Origin: an uncultured Halobacteriovorax sp.
Lineage (GTDB): Bacteria; Bdellovibrionota; Bacteriovoracia; Bacteriovoracales; Bacteriovoracaceae
NCBI GenBank assembly: GCA_913061265.1
Contig: CAJXVS010000002.1
Location: forward strand, 310,001 to 374,000
DNA: 64,000 nucleotides
Direction of reading: 5' to 3'
In this document: piece by piece, positions 50,078 to 59,229 of the stretch
Layout: each line of letters starts with the position of its first letter
How positions within the stretch are numbered: position 1 is the first letter of the stretch
Made by a program: the position numbers and the translations under genes
Notes under the pieces: generated by a model
The model's database searches: none
Seen by the model: the letters and a program-made list of their open reading frames with translations, nothing else
What the model was told of the DNA's origin: nothing

Positions 50078-50911
50078 CTATAATGAACTTAAAAGCGCCA
50101 TAACCCGCTCCTGTAAGGGGCTATAGTAGGCCTGAGAGTAGTAAGAGAGGCAAATGGGTCTTAGGTAGCGCTTCTTTTCTTTTTGAATAATAAAACGCTT
50201 ATCACTATCGATGAGGTGCTTACTCATAACGGCCTTACCAAGGCCTTCGGCCACACCATCAATGATGGCATAGACATCCCCAAGGTAGGCCCTTTCATAA
50301 TCAAGTTTCTTACCAATAAATTTATGATAGCTCGAAGTGGCGTTATCTTGAGGGCCATGGTCTAAAAAAGTTTGCGGTGCTTTTGGGTGCTTCTTAGCTT
50401 TTATAATCACATACTCTTCAGTGCTTATCTTGATGCTTTCAATGCCCCCAAGACTTGGCTCATAGTCAGTGATGATAAAGTCACTTTTATTGGTCTTTAA
50501 AACATCTTCAAGTTCGTGCATTTCATAGGAGGTTAACTCCAAACTTACCCCAGCATTCTTTCTTATAAAGGGGGCGAGAAGAGGAATAAGCATGGATCTC
50601 ATAACAGAGCTAAAGGCAGCAATCCTTATGACCCCATTTAATTCTTGGTTGTATTGATCAAAGCTCTTAAGAAATTCATCTTGGCGAAGAGCGATCTCTT
50701 TTGCGTAAGCTAAGAGCTTCTCGCCACTTGGGGTCAAGCTAAGAGATCTTGGGTGCCTGATAAAGACCGCTGTTTGCAGAGTGTCTTCAATCCTTTTGAT
50801 CTTCTGTGAAAGGGCCGACTGAGTTAGACCAAAGTCTTTGGCCGCCTTAGTAAAGGTTCCAGCTTGGTAAATATTAAGAAAGGCTTGTAGGTCATCTAGT
50901 TTTAAGTCCAT
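50078..50911 (-). CDS. LysR-family transcriptional regulator
   Basis: A 277-residue LysR-type regulator. The N-terminal helix-turn-helix reads LQAFLNIYQAGTFTKAAKDFGLTQSALSQKIKRIE (within residues 7-43). A shortened effector domain follows (about 90-277), with IRIAAFSSV and DFIITDYEP strands. It is divergent from a small secreted protein/cytochrome pair; LysR proteins commonly regulate a divergent gene, and the 95 bases between are AT-rich. The effector is unknown. Confidence 0.9.
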   Translation of the reverse strand: MDLKLDDLQAFLNIYQAGTFTKAAKDFGLTQSALSQKIKRIEDTLQTAVFIRHPRSLSLTPSGEKLLAYAKEIALRQDEFLKSFDQYNQELNGVIRIAAFSSVMRSMLIPLLAPFIRKNAGVSLELTSYEMHELEDVLKTNKSDFIITDYEPSLGGIESIKISTEEYVIIKAKKHPKAPQTFLDHGPQDNATSSYHKFIGKKLDYERAYLGDVYAIIDGVAEGLGKAVMSKHLIDSDKRFIIQKEKKRYLRPICLSYYSQAYYSPLQERVMALLSSL

Positions 50912-51006
50912 AAGTTATTTTAATATATATAGTAAATTCATTAATTATTCAAATGCGAATAAGTTTCTTATAAATCCTTCACAGTGTTAACGAGATGGAG
51001 GTCTTT

Positions 51007-51387
51007 ATGAAATACACGATTTTACTAGGTTCATTACTTATGAGCCTGAACGCTTTTGCCTTAGTTTGTGAAAGCCAAGAAGTACCAGCAAAGAAGATTA
51101 AATTAGTTGAGGTTTCAAACAAGCTAGTTCAGGGGGAATCTTATATCCGCACTACTGGGAATCTCTTTGTAGGGAAGGTTGTTAAGGATTTTCTTAATGG
51201 CGATACCTACAAGCTCTTTAATCAAAATGGAGTGGCCTTTAGTTTCACTCATAAGAAAGAGCTGGATTTTCAGATCAACCATTGTAGAGCCAGATTCTGT
51301 CCCCCTACAACTCCTCTTCCTACTAAGCCTTCTATCGGAAAGCTTTCAACTGACGGCCTTGATGATGAGTATTTTGATTGTTTTTAG
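51007..51387 (+). CDS. Small secreted protein upstream of dihaem cytochrome
   Basis: About 126 residues with a signal peptide (cleavage after AFA, near residue 18 of the chosen start). GGAGG lies five bases before the ATG at 51007; a further in-frame ATG at 50995 would overlap that site. The mature part has Cys residues at VCESQ, NHCRARFC and DCF. No family is recognised. The last 23 bases overlap the start of the cytochrome gene, which suggests coupled expression and perhaps a shared periplasmic function. The LysR gene is divergent. Confidence 0.66.
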   Translation: MKYTILLGSLLMSLNAFALVCESQEVPAKKIKLVEVSNKLVQGESYIRTTGNLFVGKVVKDFLNGDTYKLFNQNGVAFSFTHKKELDFQINHCRARFCPPTTPLPTKPSIGKLSTDGLDDEYFDCF

Positions 51388-52024
51388 GCTCCTATCCCTC
51401 CTCCTCTTCTTTGTTGAAGGGGAGGTTCTCTTTGAATCAATTGAATCAAAGACCGTCTCGGGAGAACCTGTCTTTAATAAGGTTCAATTGATTCAAGAAG
51501 AGAAAAGAGACATCTGGCTCATGAAGCAATCTCATCATGGCAAAAACTCAAAGAAATGGGACCAAGTATCGATCGTTGTCGATAAAAGTTTTACTCCCTT
51601 TAAAGCGAGCTTTCATCAACTTGATTCAAAGGGAGTTGAAACAGAATACAAGACTTCTTGTTTTAGATGCCATCCAGGTGGTCCTAGAATAATTAGAGAA
51701 AAAAATAAGTTAAATTTAAAGAACAAGTTACTAATAACAAAATGGAACTTACTTATAAAAAGCTATGGTGAAGTCAAAAATATTGAAAATAATCCCTTTA
51801 AAAGAAAGATTCCCTTAATAGAAAATAGTAAGCTCTCAAAGATTAAACTTGATTTGGTCTCTTGTAATAATTGTCATGGGGAAGGAAAGCATAGAGCCGC
51901 TTTAACAAAAAGCCAGGTGCTTACAATAAAGCATCTAGTAAAGACAAAGCAGATGCCCCCTTGGCCTTTTAAGTTAAGTTCAACTGAGCGCTCTAAGCTG
52001 AATAAGTTTATCTACGGCTTCTAG
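51365..52024 (+). CDS. Secreted dihaem c-type cytochrome
   Basis: About 219 residues. After an N-terminal hydrophobic segment (residues 3-19) come two CxxCH haem-attachment sites: C99-x-x-C102-H103 in TSCFRCHPGG and C167-x-x-C170-H171 in CNNCHGEG. The C-terminus has the MPPWPF phrase with a following charged helix, where a Met could be the sixth ligand of the second haem. It is probably an electron carrier in the periplasm. Its start (ATG at 51365, or 51362) lies inside the previous gene, and its stop interlocks with the convergent selO stop. The redox partners are unknown. Confidence 0.8.
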   Translation: MSILIVFRLLSLLLFFVEGEVLFESIESKTVSGEPVFNKVQLIQEEKRDIWLMKQSHHGKNSKKWDQVSIVVDKSFTPFKASFHQLDSKGVETEYKTSCFRCHPGGPRIIREKNKLNLKNKLLITKWNLLIKSYGEVKNIENNPFKRKIPLIENSKLSKIKLDLVSCNNCHGEGKHRAALTKSQVLTIKHLVKTKQMPPWPFKLSSTERSKLNKFIYGF

Positions 52025-53412
52025 GTGCCGCAAAAAGTTTCCGTCACTTTCTCATCCTCTAAAGGGGGAAGGTGAAAATGATGAAGCTTCTCATTTTTCT
52101 CAAAAGGATTCTTAAGCACTTCTAAGAAATCTTTAAAGCTCTGATGATCACCCTTATAAACATCTTCAATAACTTTTTGTACCTGATGATTCCTTGGAAT
52201 ATAAAGAGGATTGATCAGTTCGAGCCCCTCAATGCTTCCTTGCTCAAGCCAAGTAGGAAGAAACTCTTCCAGCAGCTTTGTCTTAGGGTAAAAATCCTGG
52301 TTCTCATCTTTTAAAAGGGGAAGGTTTCTGAAACTCAAAGTGAAGTCGAGCTTATTTTCTTGAAGGTAAGTTAAGAATTGATTACAGAGCTTTTCGTTCG
52401 GCGCTTTTAAACCAAGCTTAGCGCTCATCTTTTCTGTGATCTTATCTTTGATATAACTTGGTAAGAACTCAAGAGACTCTTGAATGATCTTGATAGCTTT
52501 TTCTGAATCTTCATCAATAAGAGGAATTAAGCACTCAGATAATCTTAGGACATTCCACTGAGTCATGGGGCCTTGATTGATATAGGCGTAGCGTCCGTTT
52601 TGATCAATAGAAGAAAAGGTCTTTTGAAAATCAAACTCATCCATAAAAGCACAGGGACCATAATCAATGGTGATTCCCCCAATAGAGGAATTATCTGTGT
52701 TCATCACGCCATGAATAAATCCAAGTCCCATCCAATGGGCAACGAGCTCGGCTTGTTTCTTGGCCACAGCTAAAAGAAACTCAAGGGGAGTCGAAGCTTC
52801 TGGGTAATGGCGAGTGCAAGCGTATTTGACTAAAGTCTTTAGTGATTCAGTATCTTCTCTCGCGGCAAAGAATTGAAAGGTTCCAACTCTTAAATGACTT
52901 TCGGCTACGCGGGTAAAGATTCCCCCAGGCTCTGGATAATGCCTTTGAACTTTTTCATTAGTAAGGACAGCTGCTAAGGCCCTAGTGGTAGGAACTCTCA
53001 ACTGGTGCATGGCCTCACTCACAAGATACTCTCTTATAACTGGACCTAGGGCAGAGCGACCATCACCTCTTCTTGAGAAATAGGTTTGACCGGCTCCCTT
53101 AAGTTGAATATCAAAGCCTTTCGTCTCTCCTAGAAGAGCGGCCCGACCGTCACCTAATTGAGGAACAAAGTGAGCGAACTGATGACCAGCATAGGCCATG
53201 GCAAGAGGCATGGAACCTTCTAAGATTTTTTGCCCCGAGAAGATAAGCGCCAGCTCTTTTTCTGAAGAGCCCTTGGTATCAATCCCAAGGTCCATGGCCA
53301 GCTCTTGATTAAACTGAAGAAGTTCTGGGTTCTCAAACTTTGGAAAGAGAACTTCCTCAAAGAATTGAGGGCCAAGCTTAGAATAGGTATTTTCAAAATC
53401 AATCACGTTCAT
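52021..53412 (-). CDS. selO: Protein adenylyltransferase SelO (YdiU)
   Basis: A 463-residue pseudokinase-fold AMPylator. Recognisable SelO motifs are FNQELAMDLG, MAYAGHQFAHFVPQLGDGRA, LKGAGQTYFSRRGDGR, REYLVSEAMHQLRVPTTRAL, GFIHGVMNTDNSSIGGITIDYGP and the final C-T-free ETFCGT tail with the conserved C-terminal cysteine. SelO transfers AMP to Ser/Thr/Tyr of redox proteins, tuning responses to oxidative stress; bacterial forms carry Cys where eukaryotic forms have selenocysteine. ATG at 53412 is chosen over an upstream TTG at 53445. Length is slightly shorter than E. coli's 478. Confidence 0.94.
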   Translation of the reverse strand: MNVIDFENTYSKLGPQFFEEVLFPKFENPELLQFNQELAMDLGIDTKGSSEKELALIFSGQKILEGSMPLAMAYAGHQFAHFVPQLGDGRAALLGETKGFDIQLKGAGQTYFSRRGDGRSALGPVIREYLVSEAMHQLRVPTTRALAAVLTNEKVQRHYPEPGGIFTRVAESHLRVGTFQFFAAREDTESLKTLVKYACTRHYPEASTPLEFLLAVAKKQAELVAHWMGLGFIHGVMNTDNSSIGGITIDYGPCAFMDEFDFQKTFSSIDQNGRYAYINQGPMTQWNVLRLSECLIPLIDEDSEKAIKIIQESLEFLPSYIKDKITEKMSAKLGLKAPNEKLCNQFLTYLQENKLDFTLSFRNLPLLKDENQDFYPKTKLLEEFLPTWLEQGSIEGLELINPLYIPRNHQVQKVIEDVYKGDHQSFKDFLEVLKNPFEKNEKLHHFHLPPLEDEKVTETFCGT

Positions 53413-53568
53413 GCCTTTTAAGAGTGTCTTATGAGAGGTTAACAAGAGAATTCAGCTTTAGAAACTCCTTAGCTGAGAATCTTACTCGGTTACTTGCGGC
53501 AGCATTCCTCCTCTTAAATAAGATCCCTGAATTTGATAAGATGAAGAAAATAACTTTAAGGAGAAAAC

Positions 53569-54720
53569 ATGTTCAAACTTACTCTTGGCCTTTTATTTAT
53601 AACTCTCTTTTTGACCAGCTGTTCTGGATCAAATGGTAAAAGGAGCTATGCTTCGGTTTCAGTTTCTGAGGAGCAACCCGCTGTTATTCAGGGTGAAGTT
53701 TGGGGAGCCAGTGAAATGGAAGGGGCGCGTCTTATCCAGCATCAATTTAGAGATATGCTAGTGGCCTCTACGGGAGAGTCTGATCACATGAAAAGGGATG
53801 CTCACCCAAAGCATCATGGCTGCGTTCAAGCAAAGATGAACATAGATAATTCAAAGCTAAATCAAGACCAAAGAGTAGGGCTCTTCGCTTCGAATCAAAG
53901 TTTCAATGCTATGATTCGCTTCTCTAATGGAGATCCTAATCATTTAAAAGCGGATAAGAAATCAGACGTAAGAGGAATGGCGGTAAAGCTTTATGATGTT
54001 CCTTATGAAACTTACTTAGAGTCAACAGGGGTAGAAAGAAACAACTCTGTTCATGACTTTGTTTTCATGAACAGCAAAGAGTTCTTTATTAAAGATCCGG
54101 TTCATTACGGGAAATTTATGGGGGCCTTAAAGTCTGGTGGTCTCTCTGTGGCCATGTTCGCAGCAGGAGCTTTCTTCAACCCAAGAGATCATTTTGTAGG
54201 CATCTTAAAGAAGGCCTTTGCCATGAAAGTAGGGAATCCTCTTGATATTAATTATCATAGCGCCACTCCTTATAGGCTTGGGGACACTTCAATGAAGATG
54301 ATGTTTAAGTCTTGTAAGAAATCAAAGGCGAAGGTTCCAAGAAAGAATGCTTCTCCAAATTTTCTTGGGGAAAGATTATCAAGCTATTTAGATAAGAATG
54401 AGACTTGTTTTGATTTTTATATTCAGCCTAATAACGACAAGAAAAGAAATGATATTGAGAACTCTCAAAATAAGTGGAGCACTAGCCGCTCACCATATAT
54501 CAAAGTTGGTCGTCTAGAGGTTCCTCAGCAAAGCGCTGAATCTATTAAAAATAGAGGCGAAGCTTGCGAGAATATGTCCTTTAACCCATGGCGAGCAGCT
54601 GAATCAAACCGTCCTTTAGGTGGGGTTAACCGTATTCGTTTAGAGGTTTACGTAAAACAGGCTAAGATGCGTCAAAACTTTAATGGGGTGACTTATCCCG
54701 GACCTAGCCAATTTGAGTAG
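53569..54720 (+). CDS. Catalase-family haem lipoprotein (y4iL-like)
   Basis: A 383-residue lipoprotein with lipobox LTSC (C18). The fold resembles the minimal catalase-like group: AMIRFSNGDPN, DVRGMAVKLYD, DFVFMNSKEFFIKD and PHG-type regions are present, and RIRLEVYV and a Tyr-containing PGPSQFE end follow. The proximal tyrosine that binds haem in these proteins is not obvious from sequence alone. The family may detoxify peroxides or perform related haem chemistry. It is followed by a 43-residue membrane protein and a terminator. As an envelope lipoprotein it would act at the cell surface or in the periplasm. Confidence 0.77.
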   Translation: MFKLTLGLLFITLFLTSCSGSNGKRSYASVSVSEEQPAVIQGEVWGASEMEGARLIQHQFRDMLVASTGESDHMKRDAHPKHHGCVQAKMNIDNSKLNQDQRVGLFASNQSFNAMIRFSNGDPNHLKADKKSDVRGMAVKLYDVPYETYLESTGVERNNSVHDFVFMNSKEFFIKDPVHYGKFMGALKSGGLSVAMFAAGAFFNPRDHFVGILKKAFAMKVGNPLDINYHSATPYRLGDTSMKMMFKSCKKSKAKVPRKNASPNFLGERLSSYLDKNETCFDFYIQPNNDKKRNDIENSQNKWSTSRSPYIKVGRLEVPQQSAESIKNRGEACENMSFNPWRAAESNRPLGGVNRIRLEVYVKQAKMRQNFNGVTYPGPSQFE

Positions 54721-54771
54721 AATAGGCCAAAACTAGTACTAGAATAAAACAAATAATTTGAGGGAGTGATT

Positions 54772-54903
54772 ATGATTAGTTCATTTGGAGTTTGGGCCGT
54801 TATTACTGGAGTAGCTTTCATCGTAGGCTTTGGTTATATGACTTACTGTGGACTCCTTGAAAAAGATTTCCCAAAGAACGATTACCCAACAAAAGAAGAC
54901 TAA
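54772..54903 (+). CDS. 43-residue single-pass membrane protein
   Basis: A short open frame with a strong ribosome binding site (GGGAG five to seven bases before ATG) and a hydrophobic segment at residues 6-22 (GVWAVITGVAFIVGFGY), followed by a short polar tail EKDFPKNDYPTKED. It starts 51 bases after the catalase-like lipoprotein gene and ends just before a hairpin terminator at 54919. The tail charge predicts an N-out or N-in single helix with the acidic/basic tail on one side. Function unknown; it resembles small accessory subunits of respiratory complexes only in size. Confidence 0.62.
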   Translation: MISSFGVWAVITGVAFIVGFGYMTYCGLLEKDFPKNDYPTKED

Positions 54904-54918
54904 AAAAGATCAATTTAC

Positions 54919-54939
54919 ACGGGGAAGTTCTTTCCCCGT
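54919..54939 (+). terminator. Terminator after the small membrane protein
   Basis: ACGGGGAA pairs with TTCCCCGT around GTTCT, an eight-pair stem 16 bases after the stop, followed by a weak TTGT tail. Confidence 0.65.
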
Positions 54940-54998
54940 TTGTAACCGACTAGAACAGGTACACTAAGGCCAATCTTCTATCGCCCGATGAATAGGGT

Positions 54999-55952
54999 AT
55001 GAAGAAAAAACTACACGGAACCCATTTGGCCCTTCTGCTCATAGCGTTTTTAACGTTCTCATGTGTGGAAGAAGAAGATCAACCTTGTGAGAGTAACAAA
55101 GAAGTTACGAGTAGCCTTAACTCAGCTGAGAAGCCTTTAGATAATAAAGATTCATGTGGCACTGATGACGACGGAGGAGATGTCGATGACGGAAACGATG
55201 GTGGAGACACTGGCGGAGATGTTGGCGATAATGACGACGGCGGCGGAAGTTCAAATGATGATGATGAAGTCACTGATCAAGCGTCTTTTAATAGACCTTG
55301 GAACAATGACAACACCAGTATTATTATCGATGCATACGAGCAAAATCGTATCGATTGGAACAAGATGGCAGCTGATCAAAAAATGGTGGCAGTCATCCAC
55401 CGCTCGAGTATCGGATCTCGAGTCGATTCAAAATACGTAGAGAGGAAGAATATTGCTCTTTCACGTGGATACCTCTGGGGTGCTTATCACCTAGGAAGGC
55501 GCGGTAATACCATCGCACAGGCCGACCTGTTTCTATCTTTGATCGACGGAGAAGAAGACACTTTGATGATTCTGGATTTAGAAGACACAGGATCAAGTAA
55601 CTTTATGAGTCTAGATGAAGCTGAAGTCTTTATGGAATATGTCTACGAAAAGACAGGTAAGATTCCTACAGTCTACGCTAATCACTCAACAACGAAGAAG
55701 CTGAATCAGAAGTTTAAGAACAACCCGCTCTTCCAACAATCAAAACTTTGGTACGCTAGGTTTAAGTCGACGGTAACAGATTACCCGGCAGAGATTTGGA
55801 AGAATTACTTTATGTGGCAGTTCTCTAGTGAGATCAACTGCAGCAGAACAGGATCATGTTTATACAATGTGCCTGGGACATCAAGTGATATGGATATCAA
55901 TGTTTTTAATGGATCGCTTAGCGACTTAAGAATGAAATGGAATAACGATTAA
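54999..55952 (+). CDS. GH25-type lysozyme-like lipoprotein with acidic linker
   Basis: A 317-residue protein. The signal ends in a lipobox LTFSC (C22), then a segment of about 35 residues (55-90) that is almost only Asp, Gly, Asn and Ser, then a GH25 domain. The domain opens with SIIIDAYEQNRIDW (D111) and VIHRSSIGSRVD, and has the acidic pair in LMILDLEDTGSS (D193, E195), followed by FMWQFSS. GH25 muramidases cleave MurNAc-GlcNAc bonds. The lipid anchor and extended linker would hold the enzyme at a membrane with reach toward a wall. A prey-wall or self-wall role is possible; context does not say. Confidence 0.87.
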   Translation: MKKKLHGTHLALLLIAFLTFSCVEEEDQPCESNKEVTSSLNSAEKPLDNKDSCGTDDDGGDVDDGNDGGDTGGDVGDNDDGGGSSNDDDEVTDQASFNRPWNNDNTSIIIDAYEQNRIDWNKMAADQKMVAVIHRSSIGSRVDSKYVERKNIALSRGYLWGAYHLGRRGNTIAQADLFLSLIDGEEDTLMILDLEDTGSSNFMSLDEAEVFMEYVYEKTGKIPTVYANHSTTKKLNQKFKNNPLFQQSKLWYARFKSTVTDYPAEIWKNYFMWQFSSEINCSRTGSCLYNVPGTSSDMDINVFNGSLSDLRMKWNND

Positions 55953-55958
55953 AATATT

Positions 55959-55987
55959 GGGGTGCTACATTCGTAGTACCCCTTTTT
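55959..55987 (+). terminator. Terminator between GH25 and subtilase genes
   Basis: GGGGTGCTAC pairs with GTAGTACCCC (one wobble) around ATTC, followed by TTTTT. On the minus strand the downstream bases are less T-rich, so it acts mainly on the plus strand. Confidence 0.85.
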
Positions 55988-55994
55988 AAGTTTC

Positions 55995-57209
55995 TTATTT
56001 TAAATAATCTAATAAATTAATATGCCCTGTTTGAACCTTTGTATCCCATACAGCGCTTCTATTCGTTGTGCTCTTCATGTTCTCCATCGCTTCTTCTGGT
56101 GTCATTCCCATAGCAAGTCCGTAAGCAAGAGCCCCGGCTACAAGAGGTGTTGCCATTGAAGTTCCACTCATCTTTCTCCATTTATTTCCTGGAACAGTAG
56201 ACATGATATTACTTCCTGGAGCTGCAACAGCTACTGACTGGATTCCGTAATTAGTAAAACCAGAAACACCTTCCTTAGCTTTAGATGAAGCGACTACGAA
56301 AAGATTTGAGAGGCCTATATATCCAGCAGGAACAATTTTTTCTTCAGCAGCATCTTCAAGACGGTCATCATTGTTCTTTCTTTCATTCCCAGCAGCTGCA
56401 ACAAAGATAACATCTTTAGATCCAGCGTATGCGATAGCAGCTTTTAAAAGCTTTGAAGCATCCTCATCCCAGTAAGTCGCCCAAGTACTATAAAGCCTCC
56501 ATGAGTTGGTTAGGATATGAGCGCCATTATCAACGGCGTACTTAATTGCGTCTACTGAATCAGAAAGAAAGGCCTTTCCTTGAGATCCAATTAATCTTAG
56601 AGGCATGATCTTAACATGAGGAGCGATCCCTCGAGCGTTTCCACCGATTTGTTTTTCAGCAGCAACGATCCCTGCGCAATGAGTTCCGTGAGAACCACTG
56701 TCCATTGGGTCGTTATCGTCAGATGCAAAGTCCCAACCATTAACATCATCGATATATCCGTTTCCGTCATCATCAATATTATTTCCAGCGATCTCTTTAG
56801 AGTTCTTCCAAATACGCTTCTTTAAAGCAATGTGATTATAATCAACACCAGTATCGATCACAGCTACGATGATCTTCTTTCCTCTTGGGATTGTTGGAAA
56901 CTTATCATATTGAAGAGAGTCCACATGCCAAGCCGAACCAGCTTTTTCAGCTTTTTGATCAAAGCCTGGAAGAGAAACTTCTACGTCTCTAAAGATCTTC
57001 TCAGCTCTTACAAGTTCTTTTAAAGACTTTGTGTCCATGCCTTCAACGACAACAAACTTATTTTCTCCAAGAGAGAATTCTTTTTTAACAGAAACCGACT
57101 TTAGGCTTAGAAGAGATTTCATATCGCTTGGGTTTTGAATAATAAGACGTTCAGCAAAAGCTGAAGTGGATAAACATAAGACCGTCATGGCCAATAGAAA
57201 TACTTTCAT
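55995..57209 (-). CDS. Secreted subtilisin-family serine protease (S8)
   Basis: A 404-residue protein with signal peptide (cleavage after AFA, residue 19), an N-terminal inhibitor-like pro-region (about 20-90) and an S8 catalytic domain. The triad is D119 (VAVIDTGVDYNH), H174 (GSHGTHCAG) and S351 (SGTSMATPLVAG), with the oxyanion Asn in AAAGNER (N275). A Ca-binding NIDDDGNGYIDD insert lies between Asp and His. This is a complete exported protease with no extra C-terminal domain. It would be processed from the pro-form outside the inner membrane. In a predatory organism it could degrade prey proteins, but that is inference. Confidence 0.93.
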   Translation of the reverse strand: MKVFLLAMTVLCLSTSAFAERLIIQNPSDMKSLLSLKSVSVKKEFSLGENKFVVVEGMDTKSLKELVRAEKIFRDVEVSLPGFDQKAEKAGSAWHVDSLQYDKFPTIPRGKKIIVAVIDTGVDYNHIALKKRIWKNSKEIAGNNIDDDGNGYIDDVNGWDFASDDNDPMDSGSHGTHCAGIVAAEKQIGGNARGIAPHVKIMPLRLIGSQGKAFLSDSVDAIKYAVDNGAHILTNSWRLYSTWATYWDEDASKLLKAAIAYAGSKDVIFVAAAGNERKNNDDRLEDAAEEKIVPAGYIGLSNLFVVASSKAKEGVSGFTNYGIQSVAVAAPGSNIMSTVPGNKWRKMSGTSMATPLVAGALAYGLAMGMTPEEAMENMKSTTNRSAVWDTKVQTGHINLLDYLK

Positions 57210-57423
57210 AGATTTTCCTCAAAGGTGGTTTGTATCCATTAAGTTTAGGAAGCTGGTCCTACAATGAATAATTCAAAGCAGCAGATGAAAGAACTTGTTA
57301 GCCTGTTGTTAGACTCGGGTATTTGGTGACGAACCTAAAAAAAGGCCAAAAAAAAGTGAAAAAAGGGCTAGCTAGAGGTCTTTTGGATAGAAGGAATGGG
57401 GCCCTCGGGCTAAGATTACGCGG

Positions 57424-59229
57424 ATGAGAGACGCACAGCTTCACGAAATATTAAAACAGACCTTTGGCCATTCTGAGTTCAGGTTCGATCAACATGAGAT
57501 CATCAATTCTATCCTTGATGGAGTTGATTCTTTAGCGATCATGCCAACAGGTGGTGGTAAGTCGGTTTGTTATCAAGTCCCGGCCCTTTATTCTAAAGGA
57601 ATAACCTTAGTCGTCTCGCCTCTTATCTCCTTGATGCAAGATCAGGTGATTAATCTCAAAGAAAATGGCGTCGAAGCCTGTTTCTTAAACTCATCTCAAG
57701 ACATGAATGAGAGAAGAGAAGCAGAAGAGAAGATTCAAAGCGGATCTGTAAAACTAGTCTATGTCTCTCCTGAGGGACTTCTCTCTGGCTCTTTAGGAAG
57801 ATTCCTTGAAGGGTTAGAAATAAGCCTGATCGCTATTGATGAGGCCCATTGTGTTTCTCAGTGGGGTCATGAATTCAGACCTGACTATACGAAACTTGGG
57901 CAATTAAAGGATCTCTTTCCGAATGTTCCTATCCTTGCTTTAACCGCTACGGCCGACGCTAAGACCAGAGAAGATATAGCCCATCAGCTTCGCATGAAGA
58001 ATCCTAAGATCTATGTCTCTTCTTTTGACCGCCCTAATATCAAGTACAGTATCACCGATCGTAAGAACGATATGATCCAGCTTGACCGCTTTATCAGCGA
58101 GAATCATGAAGGAGATACAGGCATTGTTTATTGCCTCTCCCGTAAGAAAGTTGAAAAGATCGCTACCGAATTATGCGCCTTAGGTTATAAGGCCATGCCT
58201 TATCACGCAGGTCTTAGCAGCGATAAAAGAACTCAGGTGCAAGAGGCCTTTAATAAAGATGAAGGCATTATCATTGTGGCCACCATCGCCTTTGGTATGG
58301 GAATTGATCGCCCCGATGTGCGCTTTGTGGCCCATCTCGATCTTCCTAAAAGTATTGAAAGTTATTATCAAGAAACCGGTAGGGCCGGACGAGATGGAAA
58401 ACCCTCTAGTGCTTGGATGACCTATGGTCTTCAAGACGTCATTAAGCTCTCTCAAATGTTAGAGAACACTGATGCTGGTGAAGACTATAAAAAGGTCGCC
58501 CGTTATAAATTAGATTCAATGCTCTCCCTATGCGAAACAGGACAGTGTCGGCGTAAGACTCTTCTTAGTTATTTTGAAGAAGAAAGCGGAGACTGCCAAA
58601 ACTGTGATGCTTGCTTAGAGCCAGGTGAAGTTTGGGACGCTATGGTAGACGCTCAGAAGGTCCTCTCTGTTATTTATAAAACAGGACAGGTCTTCGGGGC
58701 CGGTCATATTATGGACGTCCTTAGAAAGAGTAAGAACGCTAAAATCATAGAGAGGGGACATGATAAGCTCTCCGTTTATGGAATTGGCGCAGAAAAATCA
58801 AAGAATCATTGGAATGTTGTTCTAAGGCAGCTTCTTAATATGAAGTATATTGCTATTAAGAACTGGGAATACAGAAGCCTTTGCCTTACCCCTAAAAGTG
58901 GTGAGCTCTTAAAGGGTGAAGTCTCCTTTATGATGAAGGAAACAAAAGAAGTGAAGGTCGTTCAAAAACGAGCGGCTAAGACTATCGATGCCACTCACGG
59001 CAGGCTTGATCTCTTTGAAGACCTTCGCATTGTGAGACGTGATCTGGCTGAAGAAAAGAATGTTCCTCCTTATGTGATCTTTGGTGATAAGACTCTTCAT
59101 GATATGTGCCAGCTCCTTCCTAGGGACTATTCAGAATTTCTTATGGTTAACGGAGTAGGGCAAAGCAAGTGTGATAATTATGGGGACGCCTTTATTGAGA
59201 CCATCAAAGAGTATGTCAGCCAAGCTTAA
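57424..59229 (+). CDS. recQ: ATP-dependent DNA helicase RecQ
   Basis: A 601-residue RecQ. It has the Q/0 motif ([15 protein letters not shown]), Walker A PTGGGKS (41-47), DEAH in [19 protein letters not shown], and [13 protein letters not shown]. The RQC zinc cluster is GQCRR...DCQNCDAC, and a C-terminal HRDC domain ([29 protein letters not shown] region) completes it. It unwinds recombination and stalled-fork intermediates. The stop overlaps the following trmK-like start as TAATG. The 214 bases upstream have no gene; they contain several A-rich runs and TGACGAA at 57327-57333. Confidence 0.95.
   Translation: MRDAQLHEILKQTFGHSEFRFDQHEIINSILDGVDSLAIMPTGGGKSVCYQVPALYSKGITLVVSPLISLMQDQVINLKENGVEACFLNSSQDMNERREAEEKIQSGSVKLVYVSPEGLLSGSLGRFLEGLEISLIAIDEAHCVSQWGHEFRPDYTKLGQLKDLFPNVPILALTATADAKTREDIAHQLRMKNPKIYVSSFDRPNIKYSITDRKNDMIQLDRFISENHEGDTGIVYCLSRKKVEKIATELCALGYKAMPYHAGLSSDKRTQVQEAFNKDEGIIIVATIAFGMGIDRPDVRFVAHLDLPKSIESYYQETGRAGRDGKPSSAWMTYGLQDVIKLSQMLENTDAGEDYKKVARYKLDSMLSLCETGQCRRKTLLSYFEEESGDCQNCDACLEPGEVWDAMVDAQKVLSVIYKTGQVFGAGHIMDVLRKSKNAKIIERGHDKLSVYGIGAEKSKNHWNVVLRQLLNMKYIAIKNWEYRSLCLTPKSGELLKGEVSFMMKETKEVKVVQKRAAKTIDATHGRLDLFEDLRIVRRDLAEEKNVPPYVIFGDKTLHDMCQLLPRDYSEFLMVNGVGQSKCDNYGDAFIETIKEYVSQA

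Noticed and set aside
53424-53639. Open frame spanning the selO/catalase-like intergenic region
   Set aside because: It overlaps the start of the lipoprotein gene in another frame and has no ribosome binding site or recognisable domain.
55079-55273. Ser/Pro-rich open frame on the minus strand opposite the acidic linker
   Set aside because: It is simply the complement of the Asp/Gly repeat region of the GH25 gene; no start signal or independent features.
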